A DNA stretch of 13,471 bases from an uncultured Flavobacteriales bacterium (GTDB lineage Bacteria; Bacteroidota; Bacteroidia; Flavobacteriales_D; Sanyastnellaceae), in the NCBI GenBank assembly GCA_938092195.1, contig CALKHD010000233.1, positions 1 to 13,471 on the forward strand, read 5' to 3'. The translations under genes were made by a program, and so were the position numbers. The stretch's first letter is position 1. Each line of letters opens with the position of its first letter. The notes below the pieces were generated by a model. The model ran no database searches and was not told the origin of the DNA. It saw only the letters and a program-made list of their open reading frames with translations. Below, in pieces: positions 1-7,607 of this stretch.

Positions 1-1
1 T

Positions 2-1702
2 CCATGGGAAGTCGAATTTCAAGGTGCCCGAAGTCAAGTTGTGGCCGACGATGGCGGACTGAATGGACTTCAGACCGAAATCCAAAGTGCTGCAGTCATG
101 ATGAACTACACCTTAGGTGGAGTGGAAAAGCAAAGAGCGAGCACTCGAAATGCGCGCATCACAGATGGGTTCCAACCTTTCATCGGAATCGGAATTGCCC
201 ATGTGGATCACATCATGAAACAAGACCTCGAAGATGCCATGGGCCGCCGTTATCACCTTTGGTCTGATGGTTCCCTTCGCGATGTGGATCAGGCGGGTGA
301 TCACGCTGGAAACGCCAACATTTTGAGGCGCGACTACTCCTATGAAAGCGATCTGAATGACCGTCAAAACAACCCGAGCAGCGGACAGACCTTGGCCATT
401 CCAGCTCAGCTGGGTGTGCGTTTGGATGTGTCTCCAAGGGTGAGGGCACGGATCGGAGTCAGCGCTTGGTTGGGATTGACCGATGCCATTGACGACCAAT
501 CCTCCGGAAACTTCTTGTCTGGAGATGCCATGGCTGCTGGATTTTTCGGACTGGGCATTCGCTTGGGCAAGCTGGGCAAGAAGCCAGAGCCCATCCCAGT
601 GGTCCCCGGCATGACCAGCACAGATGCAGCTCTGCTGGCAGGCATGGACACCGATGGCGATGGCATTGACAATTTGCGCGACCGCTGCCCTGGCACCCCA
701 TTGAATGCACAGGTGGACAGCAAGGGATGCCCCCTGGACTCAGATTCAGATGGGTATGCCGACTACCGAGATCAAGAGCCGCATTCTCCGCACACTTTCG
801 TGAACTCACTCGGTGTGGCCATCGACGGTCCCTTGGTCGCCCATACTGCCGATTGGGACACCATTCGTGGACAGATCGCCTCTGACTTGGCCGACATCGC
901 TGGATTTACACTTCGCGTGCCCAAGCCATCATCTGGATGGACAGAAGCCGAGCAAAGTTCATTGATGGCTTTCCAACATCTGAAAGAGACCTCAGAGGCC
1001 ATGGAAGTGAGCGTGGGTCACAACCCCCTTCATGCGGGACAAGCTGCCCATCAATTGAGGGCCAGCGGCTTGACCGCTGAAATCATTGAGCCTGCAGCAC
1101 CCGAAACGTCAGCGCCCATCATTGAAGACGTCGACATTTCAAATGAAGCCGGACATTTCCGCGTCCAGCTCGGAGCGTTCCAAACCCCCGAATCTGCAGA
1201 CCTAGATGTCCTGTTTGCAGGGATTGACGTGGTCCGATTCGAAGGAAACGACGGATTGACACGCGTTGTATCGACTGCCTTTCCGGACCGCGAATCTGCT
1301 GTGAAGTACAAGGTCCAAATGGAAGAACGTGGCTTCATCGGTGCGTTTTTGACCACCCATGGAACCCAAAGCGAAGGGCAGAGCCCATCCGACCGTTCTT
1401 CAGCAGAGGCCTCACCTCAGTTTGATTCATTGAAGGTGAGATTCAAGGTTCAACTCGGAGCGTTGAAGGACAAGGTGTCCACCGATGCCATGAACGCGTT
1501 TTTGGAAATTGGACAGGTCGAACACCGTGCGGCTCCAGGATGGCACCGCTACTTGCAAGGCGATTACGCCACCATGGAAGCGGCCAAAGAAGCCTTGTCA
1601 GACATTCAAGCCAATGGCTTTGCAGATGCCTTTGTGGTGGGGGATGTCTCCGGTCGAATTGTTCCTGTGGCTGAAGCGCTCATTCTGACCCAACAGAACT
1701 GA
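2..1702 (+). CDS. Outer-membrane beta-barrel protein with thrombospondin type 3 repeats and two SPOR domains (5' partial)
   Basis: The frame is open to the left window edge, so the true start is outside; 566 residues are visible. Visible residues 1 to about 195 alternate polar and hydrophobic stretches with aromatic and Gly-rich turns and end in FFGLGIRLGK, as in the C-terminal strands of a Bacteroidota outer-membrane barrel. From about residue 216 come calcium-binding thrombospondin type 3 repeats (DTDGDGID, then a Cys-bracketed RCPGTP...KGCPLD spacer, then DSDSDGYAD). After a roughly 120-residue linker there are two SPOR-like domains, starting at residues 385 (HFRVQLGAF) and 480 (RFKVQLGAL). 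SPOR domains bind peptidoglycan, usually glycan stripped of stem peptides, so the inferred role is an outer-membrane protein tethered to the cell wall. Its 3' end overlaps the convergent oxidoreductase gene by 23 bases. The domain calls are strong; the cellular role is not known. Confidence 0.85.
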   Translation, partial: PWEVEFQGARSQVVADDGGLNGLQTEIQSAAVMMNYTLGGVEKQRASTRNARITDGFQPFIGIGIAHVDHIMKQDLEDAMGRRYHLWSDGSLRDVDQAGDHAGNANILRRDYSYESDLNDRQNNPSSGQTLAIPAQLGVRLDVSPRVRARIGVSAWLGLTDAIDDQSSGNFLSGDAMAAGFFGLGIRLGKLGKKPEPIPVVPGMTSTDAALLAGMDTDGDGIDNLRDRCPGTPLNAQVDSKGCPLDSDSDGYADYRDQEPHSPHTFVNSLGVAIDGPLVAHTADWDTIRGQIASDLADIAGFTLRVPKPSSGWTEAEQSSLMAFQHLKETSEAMEVSVGHNPLHAGQAAHQLRASGLTAEIIEPAAPETSAPIIEDVDISNEAGHFRVQLGAFQTPESADLDVLFAGIDVVRFEGNDGLTRVVSTAFPDRESAVKYKVQMEERGFIGAFLTTHGTQSEGQSPSDRSSAEASPQFDSLKVRFKVQLGALKDKVSTDAMNAFLEIGQVEHRAAPGWHRYLQGDYATMEAAKEALSDIQANGFADAFVVGDVSGRIVPVAEALILTQQN

Positions 1703-3284
1703 GGTTACCATGGTCCAATGAAAGGGCTTCGGCCACTTTCATGCCATCCATGGCCGCAGACAAAATGCCGCCGGCATAGCCAGCGCCTTCTCCGCACGGA
1801 TACAGTCCAGGAACGCCTGGCATGACACACGTTTTTGGGTCTCGAGGCATCCGAACTGGACTGGATGTTCGGCTTTCTGGCGCCACAACAATGGCATCAG
1901 AATGGATGTACCCCGGCATTTTTCGTTCAAAGTCTTGCAGGCCTGCTATGAGCCGGTCCACAATGAAGCCAGGAAGAACCTGAGTGAGGTCAACAGACTT
2001 TAAGCCAGCGAGATAGCTGCAGTCTGGCAACGTCTTAGAAGGCCTGCGCTTGACAAAATCTTCCAACCTCTGAGCCGGTGCAACTTGACCACCGCCGCCT
2101 GCAGCGTGGCAGAGCTGTTCAACGTGACGCTGGAATTCCAACGCACCGAGTGGCCCCGAAAAACCCGCTCGATCTAAATCTTCTTCGGTGACCGTGGTCA
2201 CCAATCCACTGTTGGCCCAGCGGTTGTTCCTTTTTGAAGGGCTCCAACCATTGGTGACGATTTCTCCATCCTCCGTGGCGCATGGGGCAATGACTCCGCC
2301 AGGGCACATGCAAAACGAAAACACCCCACCACCTTCGACTTGGGTGACCAGCGAATAAGACGCTGGTGGCAATGTCAATTCAGATGCCACTTGATGCCCC
2401 TTGAGCCGATACTGCCTTTGGTTGACCCAAGATTGTGGATGCTCTACCCGAACCCCCAGTGCAAAGGGTTTGCGTTCCACTGGGAACCCTTGGTCATCCA
2501 TCCATTGAAACACGTCCCTTGCGCCATGCCCCGTGGCCATCACCACGGCCTGACTTCGGATTTCCCCATCGGACGTGAGCACCCCTCCAACGGCTCCAGA
2601 ATCTTCTCGAATTAGGCCATCCACACGGGTCCCAAAGCGAACGCTGCCTCCACATTTCAATATGGTCTTCCGCATCGCTTCAATGATGCCCGGAAGCTTG
2701 TTGGTACCAATGTGAGGGTGGGTGTCCACCAAAATATCCGGATGCGCTCCGTGTTCAACCAACCAACCCAAGGCGGCATACCATGAACCGCGCTTTTTGG
2801 CACGGGTATAGAGTTTGCCATCGGAGTAGGTTCCCGCTCCGCCTTCTCCAAAACAGTAATTGGACTCGGGATCAACTTTGCCTTGTCGAATCAAAGACAC
2901 CAAATCTCTCCTGCGTTCTTTTACTCCCTTGCCCCGTTCCAACACAATGGGCCGAATTCCGCGCTCAATGAGGCGCAGTGCGCAGTACAACCCTGCAGGC
3001 CCTGCACCCACGATGACCACATCCGGAGCCCCTTTCACCGACTGCCAATTCCCGTGAACCACAGGTAACTCGGTCATGTCAAGGCCCACCTTGAGCTCCA
3101 TGACTGCGGGATGTCGCCGGGCATCTAAACTCCGACGAAGCACCACCCAATCATCCACCTCCTCTACCTGCTGCTTCAAGGCGCGTTCAATCGCCGCGGG
3201 ATCCATGGCATCCTTGGCCGGCAGCCGCAGCATCACAGAGCGGTTTTCCGGGACCGTAGAATGGGGATTCTTGGCGTTGTTCAT
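1680..3284 (-). CDS. FAD-dependent oxidoreductase, COG2509-type (uncharacterised dehydrogenase)
   Basis: The product is 534 residues from the ATG at 3284. A TTG four codons upstream (3296) is also in frame, but the ATG is the better choice. After an N-terminal region of about 85 residues specific to this family, a Rossmann FAD-binding motif follows a beta strand (VIVGAGPAGLY, GAGPAG at residues 93-98), with an acidic residue at the end of the second strand (VLERG). The stretch GEGGAGTYSDGKLYTR and the C-terminal GYAGGILSAAMDGMKVAEAL are typical of the COG2509 group of FAD-dependent dehydrogenases, where the C-terminal motif completes the FAD site. There is no signal peptide, so it should be cytoplasmic. 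The substrate and physiological role of this family are not established, and the neighbours (an envelope protein and an E1 dehydrogenase) do not settle it. It is convergent with the upstream gene and divergent from the downstream one, so it is probably transcribed alone. Confidence 0.88.
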   Translation of the reverse strand: MNNAKNPHSTVPENRSVMLRLPAKDAMDPAAIERALKQQVEEVDDWVVLRRSLDARRHPAVMELKVGLDMTELPVVHGNWQSVKGAPDVVIVGAGPAGLYCALRLIERGIRPIVLERGKGVKERRRDLVSLIRQGKVDPESNYCFGEGGAGTYSDGKLYTRAKKRGSWYAALGWLVEHGAHPDILVDTHPHIGTNKLPGIIEAMRKTILKCGGSVRFGTRVDGLIREDSGAVGGVLTSDGEIRSQAVVMATGHGARDVFQWMDDQGFPVERKPFALGVRVEHPQSWVNQRQYRLKGHQVASELTLPPASYSLVTQVEGGGVFSFCMCPGGVIAPCATEDGEIVTNGWSPSKRNNRWANSGLVTTVTEEDLDRAGFSGPLGALEFQRHVEQLCHAAGGGGQVAPAQRLEDFVKRRPSKTLPDCSYLAGLKSVDLTQVLPGFIVDRLIAGLQDFERKMPGYIHSDAIVVAPESRTSSPVRMPRDPKTCVMPGVPGLYPCGEGAGYAGGILSAAMDGMKVAEALSLDHGNLSSVGSE

Positions 3285-3315
3285 TTCCACGGGCAAATTA
3301 CACCGAGCCCCCCTG

Positions 3316-3345
3316 TTTGACGGGCTTGGGCACAGAGTAGATTTG
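3316..3345 (+). promoter_or_regulatory. Candidate Bacteroidota-type promoter for the E1 gene
   Basis: TTTG at 3316-3319 is followed after 18 bases by TAGATTTG at 3338-3345, an exact match to the TAnnTTTG -7 element recognised by the primary sigma factor of Bacteroidota. The -7 element ends only 4 bases before the ATG at 3350, so transcription would begin at or next to the start codon and the mRNA would be leaderless or nearly so. No Shine-Dalgarno sequence is visible. The motif match is seen directly; promoter activity is inferred. The alternative is that the true start is a later in-frame ATG at 3410. Confidence 0.5.
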
Positions 3346-3349
3346 ACAC

Positions 3350-5368
3350 ATGTCGAACCCCGACGTTCCCCAGCTACAGATCACCGACCGAGGCTTGTCT
3401 TCGGAACGCATGCTCGAATTGCTCGACCACCTGCTATTGCCTCGGCTCATTGAAGAGAAAATGTTGAGTCTGCTCCGCCAGGGCAGAATCAGCAAGTGGT
3501 TCTCTGGCATGGGCCAAGAAGCCATTTCGGTGGGTTGCACAGCGGCATTGATGGACGATGAGTTCATTCTGCCCATGCACAGAAACCTCGGTGTGTTCAC
3601 CACCCGTGGCATTGGACTGACCAAGTTGTTTGCCCAATTCCAAGGCAAGGCCTCGGGTTTTACCCAGGGCCACGATCGCAGTTTTCATTTCGGCAGCATG
3701 CCCCATCACATTGTGGGGATGATCAGTCACCTCGGTCCCCAGTTGGGCATTGCAGATGGCATCGCCTTGGCGAGCAAGATTCGAGAGTCGGGCAAGGCCA
3801 CCTTGGTATTCACCGGAGACGGCGCCACCAGCGAAGGCGATTTTCACGAGGCCTTGAATGTGGCTTCGGTTTGGCAGTTGCCTGTGATTTTCTGCATTGA
3901 GAGCAATCACTGGGGTTTGTCGACCCCAAGCAGCGAGCAATTCCGTTGCGCCCAATTCATTGACAAGGCCGCCGGGTATGGCATCCCACAAGAGGACGCT
4001 TTGAGGGTCACGGGCAACGACATTTTAGAGGTGTACGAAACCGTCTCCAAAGTGGCGGCTTCCGTTCGCGAAAACCCCCGCCCCATCCTATTGGAATTCG
4101 ACACCTTTCGGCGAAGGGGTCACGAGGAAGCCAGCGGCACCAAATACTACCCCGAAGGCTTGATTGAAGCTTGGGAAAAAAACGACCCTGTAGACCGGTT
4201 CATTGACTTCTTGATGGAAGCCGGCCATTTGAACGATACAGAACTTGAAGAGCGGAAATCGCAACACAAAGCCAACATCGTTGCCGCACTGAAAGAAGCC
4301 GAAGCCGAACCCGATGTGACGGCCGACAGAGATGCGGAAGTTGCCCGGCTGTTTAAAGATCACGAAGTCGCATTGAGGCCTGCACACTCTGACACCCAAG
4401 AGTTGCGCATGATCGATGCGATTTCTGAAGGACTGAACCAATCCATGCAGCGCCACCCTGAGTTGGTTTTGATGGGGCAAGACATTGGGAAATACGGAGG
4501 TGTATTCAAGGTCACTGACGGGTTTGCCGACCAATTCGGCGCGCACCGGGTGCGCAACACCCCTTTGTGCGAGAGCGCCATTGTGGGAACCGGATTGGGG
4601 CTGTCCATTGCCGGGGCCAAGGCCATGGTGGAAATGCAGTTCGCCGACTTTGTGACCTGTGGATTCAACCAAATCGTGAACAATTTGGCCAAGCTGCACT
4701 GGAGATGGGGTCAAAATGCCGATGTGGTGGTTCGCATGCCCACCGGTGCCGGTGTGGCGGCAGGTCCGTTCCACAGCCAAAGCAACGAGGCATGGTTCTT
4801 CCATGTCCCTGGGCTGATGTTGGCCTATCCCGCATTTCCGGAGGATGCCAAAGGATTGTTGGCCAGGGCCATTGACATGCCCAATCCAGTTCTCTTCTTC
4901 GAGCATAAGGCCCTCTACAGAAGCCTGTCTGGCCAAGTCCCCACCAATGACTACAGCCTTCCATTCGGCCAGGCCAGGCTCATCGGTTCTGCCCAAGACG
5001 CCGTCATCATCACCTATGGAATGGGGGTGCATTGGGCCTTAGAGGAAGCCGACCGACGTCGCAAAGAATCCGGAACCGAGATTGGGGTTTTGGACCTGAG
5101 AACCCTGGCCCCTCTTGATTGGGACGCGGTCTACGCCCATTCGAAGGCCACTGGCCGGGTCATTGTGCTTCACGAAGACAACCTCACGGGAGGCATTGGG
5201 GGCGAGCTCGCAGCACGAATTTCTGAGCACTGCTTCGAGCACCTCGATGCGCCTGTTCAACGGGTGGCATCTTTGGACACACCCGTGCCTTTCGCTGCAA
5301 ACTTGGAGAACGCTTACCTCGCCAAATCGGAATTGTCCGAATCGATAGACGCCCTGCTCGGCTACTGA
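3350..5368 (+). CDS. Fused alpha/beta E1 component of a 2-oxoacid (branched-chain type) dehydrogenase complex
   Basis: This 672-residue protein joins both halves of a heterotetrameric E1 in one chain. It carries out the thiamine-diphosphate-dependent decarboxylation of a 2-oxoacid and reductive acylation of the E2 lipoyl domain. The alpha half (about residues 20-340) has the ThDP/Mg motif beginning GDGATSEGDFHEAL at residue 156 and ending near CIESNHW, a phosphorylation-loop-like segment (STPSSEQF), and the RRRGHEEAS...DPVDRF region. The beta half starts near residue 351 (ELRMIDAISEGL), has the catalytic-region stretch NTPLCESAIVGTGLGLSIAG, and ends with a transketolase C-terminal domain (VLDLRTLAPLDWDAV, HEDNLTGGIGGELAA). 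Such fusions are common in Bacteroidota and are usually annotated as 2-oxoisovalerate dehydrogenase; pyruvate cannot be excluded from sequence. No E2 or E3 gene is nearby, so the complex must be assembled from distant loci. The gene ends 4 bases before the convergent TPR gene. Confidence 0.93.
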   Translation: MSNPDVPQLQITDRGLSSERMLELLDHLLLPRLIEEKMLSLLRQGRISKWFSGMGQEAISVGCTAALMDDEFILPMHRNLGVFTTRGIGLTKLFAQFQGKASGFTQGHDRSFHFGSMPHHIVGMISHLGPQLGIADGIALASKIRESGKATLVFTGDGATSEGDFHEALNVASVWQLPVIFCIESNHWGLSTPSSEQFRCAQFIDKAAGYGIPQEDALRVTGNDILEVYETVSKVAASVRENPRPILLEFDTFRRRGHEEASGTKYYPEGLIEAWEKNDPVDRFIDFLMEAGHLNDTELEERKSQHKANIVAALKEAEAEPDVTADRDAEVARLFKDHEVALRPAHSDTQELRMIDAISEGLNQSMQRHPELVLMGQDIGKYGGVFKVTDGFADQFGAHRVRNTPLCESAIVGTGLGLSIAGAKAMVEMQFADFVTCGFNQIVNNLAKLHWRWGQNADVVVRMPTGAGVAAGPFHSQSNEAWFFHVPGLMLAYPAFPEDAKGLLARAIDMPNPVLFFEHKALYRSLSGQVPTNDYSLPFGQARLIGSAQDAVIITYGMGVHWALEEADRRRKESGTEIGVLDLRTLAPLDWDAVYAHSKATGRVIVLHEDNLTGGIGGELAARISEHCFEHLDAPVQRVASLDTPVPFAANLENAYLAKSELSESIDALLGY

Positions 5369-5372
5369 ATCA

Positions 5373-5915
5373 TCAGCGGCGGCGCATTACCGTTTGAGGG
5401 TTGTTGATGCCCTGCTCGATGGTGCGGATATCGGCCTTCAACATGCCTTTTTTGTCCAGCCTCTTGGCCCGAACCAACAGGGCTTTGGCCTCCTTTTTTC
5501 TGCCCTTGGTGCCTTGGATGGCCGCCAAATTGAGCATCACTGCTGCTTTTTCCTCGTCGCGCTTCAGCCCCACTTCTAAGGCTTTGCGAAACGCCTTTTC
5601 GGCTTCAGAAAGGCTGCTTTCCAACACCAAGTTGCCCTGGAGAAACCAGTACTGCCCTCGGTTTTTGGGCCACAGATGATTCGGGTTGATGCCCGCCAAC
5701 AACGTGCGGGCCTTGTCCATTTTCTGCTGTTGAATGCGAATGGCCACCAAGACCATGCGGATGCTCCGCAATGCGGTCAAGCCAATTAAGATGGCCAAAA
5801 TGACCATGCCAACGCCGCTTCCGGTGTGACCGGAAAGGAACAGCTTCACGGCATATGCGATGGCGCTGGCTGTCAAACCAAACTTCAGAACGCGGGTGTC
5901 AAGCGGAAAATTCAT
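5373..5915 (-). CDS. Small membrane protein with TPR-like repeats
   Basis: This 180-residue protein starts at the ATG at 5915; an in-frame TTG at 5942 is less likely. Two hydrophobic segments lie near the N-terminus (about residues 10-28 and 35-60: AIAYAVKLFLSG and GMVILAILIGLTAL). They are followed by a soluble helical part (about residues 80-165) with TPR-like helix pairs, for example GQYWFLQGNLVLESSLSEAE followed by AFRKALEVG, and LNLAAIQGTKGRKKEAKALL. The C-terminus is very basic (MRRR). The expected topology is two membrane helices with the TPR part on one face, suggesting a membrane-anchored scaffold. I do not recognise a specific function. It is convergent with the E1 gene and divergent from the PRiA4_ORF3 gene, so it is probably a single-gene transcript. 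A TAGTTTCG sequence (complement of 5958-5965), one mismatch from TAnnTTTG, lies 42 bases upstream and could be its -7 element. Confidence 0.75.
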   Translation of the reverse strand: MNFPLDTRVLKFGLTASAIAYAVKLFLSGHTGSGVGMVILAILIGLTALRSIRMVLVAIRIQQQKMDKARTLLAGINPNHLWPKNRGQYWFLQGNLVLESSLSEAEKAFRKALEVGLKRDEEKAAVMLNLAAIQGTKGRKKEAKALLVRAKRLDKKGMLKADIRTIEQGINNPQTVMRRR

Positions 5916-5988
5916 GGACGGGCTTTGCAATATCTCACCCAATCGTCGGGCGAGGTGCGAAACTAACGTGTGCGCCGCATAGATGGCT

Positions 5989-5996
5989 TAATTTTG
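5989..5996 (+). promoter_or_regulatory. Candidate -7 element for the PRiA4_ORF3-miaA-mutS2 operon
   Basis: TAATTTTG is an exact TAnnTTTG match, 28 bases upstream of the ATG at 6025, giving a plausible leader of about 20 bases. There is no clear TTG or TTTG -33 element at the expected distance, so the call rests on the -7 motif and its position in a divergent intergenic region. Confidence 0.4.
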
Positions 5997-6024
5997 CCCG
6001 AGATCCTGACCCGATCATTCTGTC

Positions 6025-6609
6025 ATGAACCTCATACGACTCCGCGTCATTGTCGACATCGAAGAAGACGTCTTTCGAGACATCGTCATCGGCCGCACAG
6101 CTCCACTCGAGGATTTACACCGTGGCATTCTTGCTGCGTTTGATTTTGCCGAAGGCGAAATGGCCTCATTTTTCCAGTCGGATGAAGACTGGGGAAGAGG
6201 ACGAGAAATCCCCCTCATGGACATGGGGACCGACGACGCCGGCACCCCCTTCCCTTCCATGCGCACGACGCCTTTGGAGGAAATGGCTTCTCTGGCCAAT
6301 GACCGCATGGTTTACGTCTACGACTTCCTGAGGATGTGGTGCTTCTATGTCGAAATCATTGGATTGGAAGAAGGCGAAAGTCCAGAATACCCGCTGCTTG
6401 CGCAGGAGTTTGGAACCGCACCTGATCAATTCAGCAAAGAAGTCGACTTTGGTGAAGACCCGGTACCCGCACCAGCCGAAGAGGAAGATTCAGGCCCCTT
6501 GAAAACTGGAGACCCTGAGCTTGATGCCTATTTGGCAGGCGAAGAGGACGAAGAGGACAACGGACCCAGCTTCACCTCTCTGGACGATTTGGACGACGCT
6601 TCCTATTGA
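6025..6609 (+). CDS. PRiA4_ORF3-family protein (plasmid pRiA4b ORF-3-like)
   Basis: This 194-residue protein resembles the pRiA4b ORF-3 family (Pfam PRiA4_ORF3; some members are labelled IS1096 passenger proteins). The family-like part is about residues 1-120: an N-terminal strand (MNLIRLRVIVDIEEDVFRDI), then APLEDLHRGILAAFDF, then a stretch around FFQSDEDWGRG and PLMDMG, and finally VYVYDFLRMWCFYVEI. Residues from about 125 onward form a low-complexity, strongly acidic tail rich in Glu and Asp (for example LAGEEDEEDNGPS) and are probably disordered. The biochemical function of the family is unknown. The stop codon lies 14 bases before the miaA ATG, indicating co-transcription with miaA and mutS2. 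Despite the family's link to plasmids and transposons, no transposase, inverted repeats or target duplication are visible here, so it behaves as a resident chromosomal gene. Confidence 0.8.
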   Translation: MNLIRLRVIVDIEEDVFRDIVIGRTAPLEDLHRGILAAFDFAEGEMASFFQSDEDWGRGREIPLMDMGTDDAGTPFPSMRTTPLEEMASLANDRMVYVYDFLRMWCFYVEIIGLEEGESPEYPLLAQEFGTAPDQFSKEVDFGEDPVPAPAEEEDSGPLKTGDPELDAYLAGEEDEEDNGPSFTSLDDLDDASY

Positions 6610-6623
6610 ACAAGCCTCCGACC

Positions 6624-7607
6624 ATGATCACTCGGGCCAGCGGCCCATTGCTCATCACCGTGGTGGGACCAACGGCCATTGGCAAGACCCGCCTCGCTAT
6701 AGAAATTGCCTGCGCGTTGAATGCCGAAATCCTGTCTTCTGACAGCCGTCAATTCTATCGCGAAATCCCCATTGGCACTGCACAACCCACCGCTGAAGAG
6801 CGGGCCATGGCGCCCCATCATTTTGTGGACTTCCTCTCCATCCATCAGGACTACAGCTCGGGTCAATTTGAGAGCGATGCTGCGCGATGGCTCCAAGGAC
6901 ATTTTAAGGAGCGCATCGAACACACGCGGCCTCCCGTTGCCGTGATGGCTGGAGGGAGCGGCCTCTACGTGCAGGCTGTTCATGCCGGATTGGACGAGAT
7001 TCCTTCCAGCCCGGAGGTCCGAGCGGAATTGAATGCGGTCTTCGAAAGTGAAGGCCTGGCACCTCTGCTTGCTGAACTCAAACTCAAAGACCCCAAGCAC
7101 CATGCCGCGGTGGACCCCTCGAATCCACACAGGGTGATTCGCGCTTTGGAAGTCTGCCGCTGCTCCGGACAACCGTACAGCACATTTCGGCAAACCCAGG
7201 AATCTCAACTCAAGGTTCATCCTGGAGGTTGGGCACGCCATGAGCGGCGACAATGGGACACCCTCACCATCGGCATTGGCGCCCCGAGAGAATTCTTGCA
7301 CGACCGAATCAACAGGCGCGTGCACACCATGCTGGATCAAGGGTGGCTCAAGGAAGCCGAGCAGGTGATTCCGCACAGAGAATTGAACGCCTTGAAAACC
7401 GTAGGGTACCCTCCGTTGTTTGACTTGCTCGAAGGCAAGACCGACATGGACACCGCTATCCGCAAAATTCAAGAGACCACGCGTCAATTCGCCAGGCGCC
7501 AGTTGACGTGGTTTCACCGCCGTCACGACGTCCATTGGGTGGATGCACGACAACCACAAGCCGGTGTGGACCTCGCCATTCAATTTGTGAGAAATGGCCA
7601 CATCTAA
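6624..7607 (+). CDS. miaA: tRNA dimethylallyltransferase MiaA
   Basis: MiaA transfers a dimethylallyl group from DMAPP to N6 of adenosine 37 in tRNAs that read codons starting with U, the first step toward ms2i6A. The 327-residue product has the usual length and all main motifs: P-loop GPTAIGKT (residues 15-22), SSDSRQFYREIPIGTA for tRNA and DMAPP binding, the GGSGLYVQAV segment, NPHRVIRALEV, DRINRRVHTMLDQGWLKEAE, LKTVGYPPLFDLLEGK, and the C-terminal RQFARRQLTWFHRR. I chose the ATG at 6624. An in-frame TTG at 6606 would overlap the previous stop codon and add six residues before the conserved start, giving translational coupling if used. The 3' end overlaps the start of mutS2 by 14 bases. A cytoplasmic housekeeping enzyme; the call is secure. 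Confidence 0.97.
   Translation: MITRASGPLLITVVGPTAIGKTRLAIEIACALNAEILSSDSRQFYREIPIGTAQPTAEERAMAPHHFVDFLSIHQDYSSGQFESDAARWLQGHFKERIEHTRPPVAVMAGGSGLYVQAVHAGLDEIPSSPEVRAELNAVFESEGLAPLLAELKLKDPKHHAAVDPSNPHRVIRALEVCRCSGQPYSTFRQTQESQLKVHPGGWARHERRQWDTLTIGIGAPREFLHDRINRRVHTMLDQGWLKEAEQVIPHRELNALKTVGYPPLFDLLEGKTDMDTAIRKIQETTRQFARRQLTWFHRRHDVHWVDARQPQAGVDLAIQFVRNGHI

Noticed and set aside
41..43. GTG as the start of the first outer-membrane protein
   Set aside because: The frame stays open upstream to the window edge with plausible barrel-strand residues (WEVEFQGARSQVV), so this codon is internal to a gene cut by the edge.
4088..5032. A 314-codon open frame on the - strand inside the E1 gene
   Set aside because: It is antisense to the strongly conserved E1 beta half and is rich in His and Gly without any motif.
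6025..6609. The PRiA4_ORF3 gene as part of a mobile element
   Set aside because: No transposase, terminal inverted repeats, direct repeats or composition change surround it; it is packed into an operon with two housekeeping genes.
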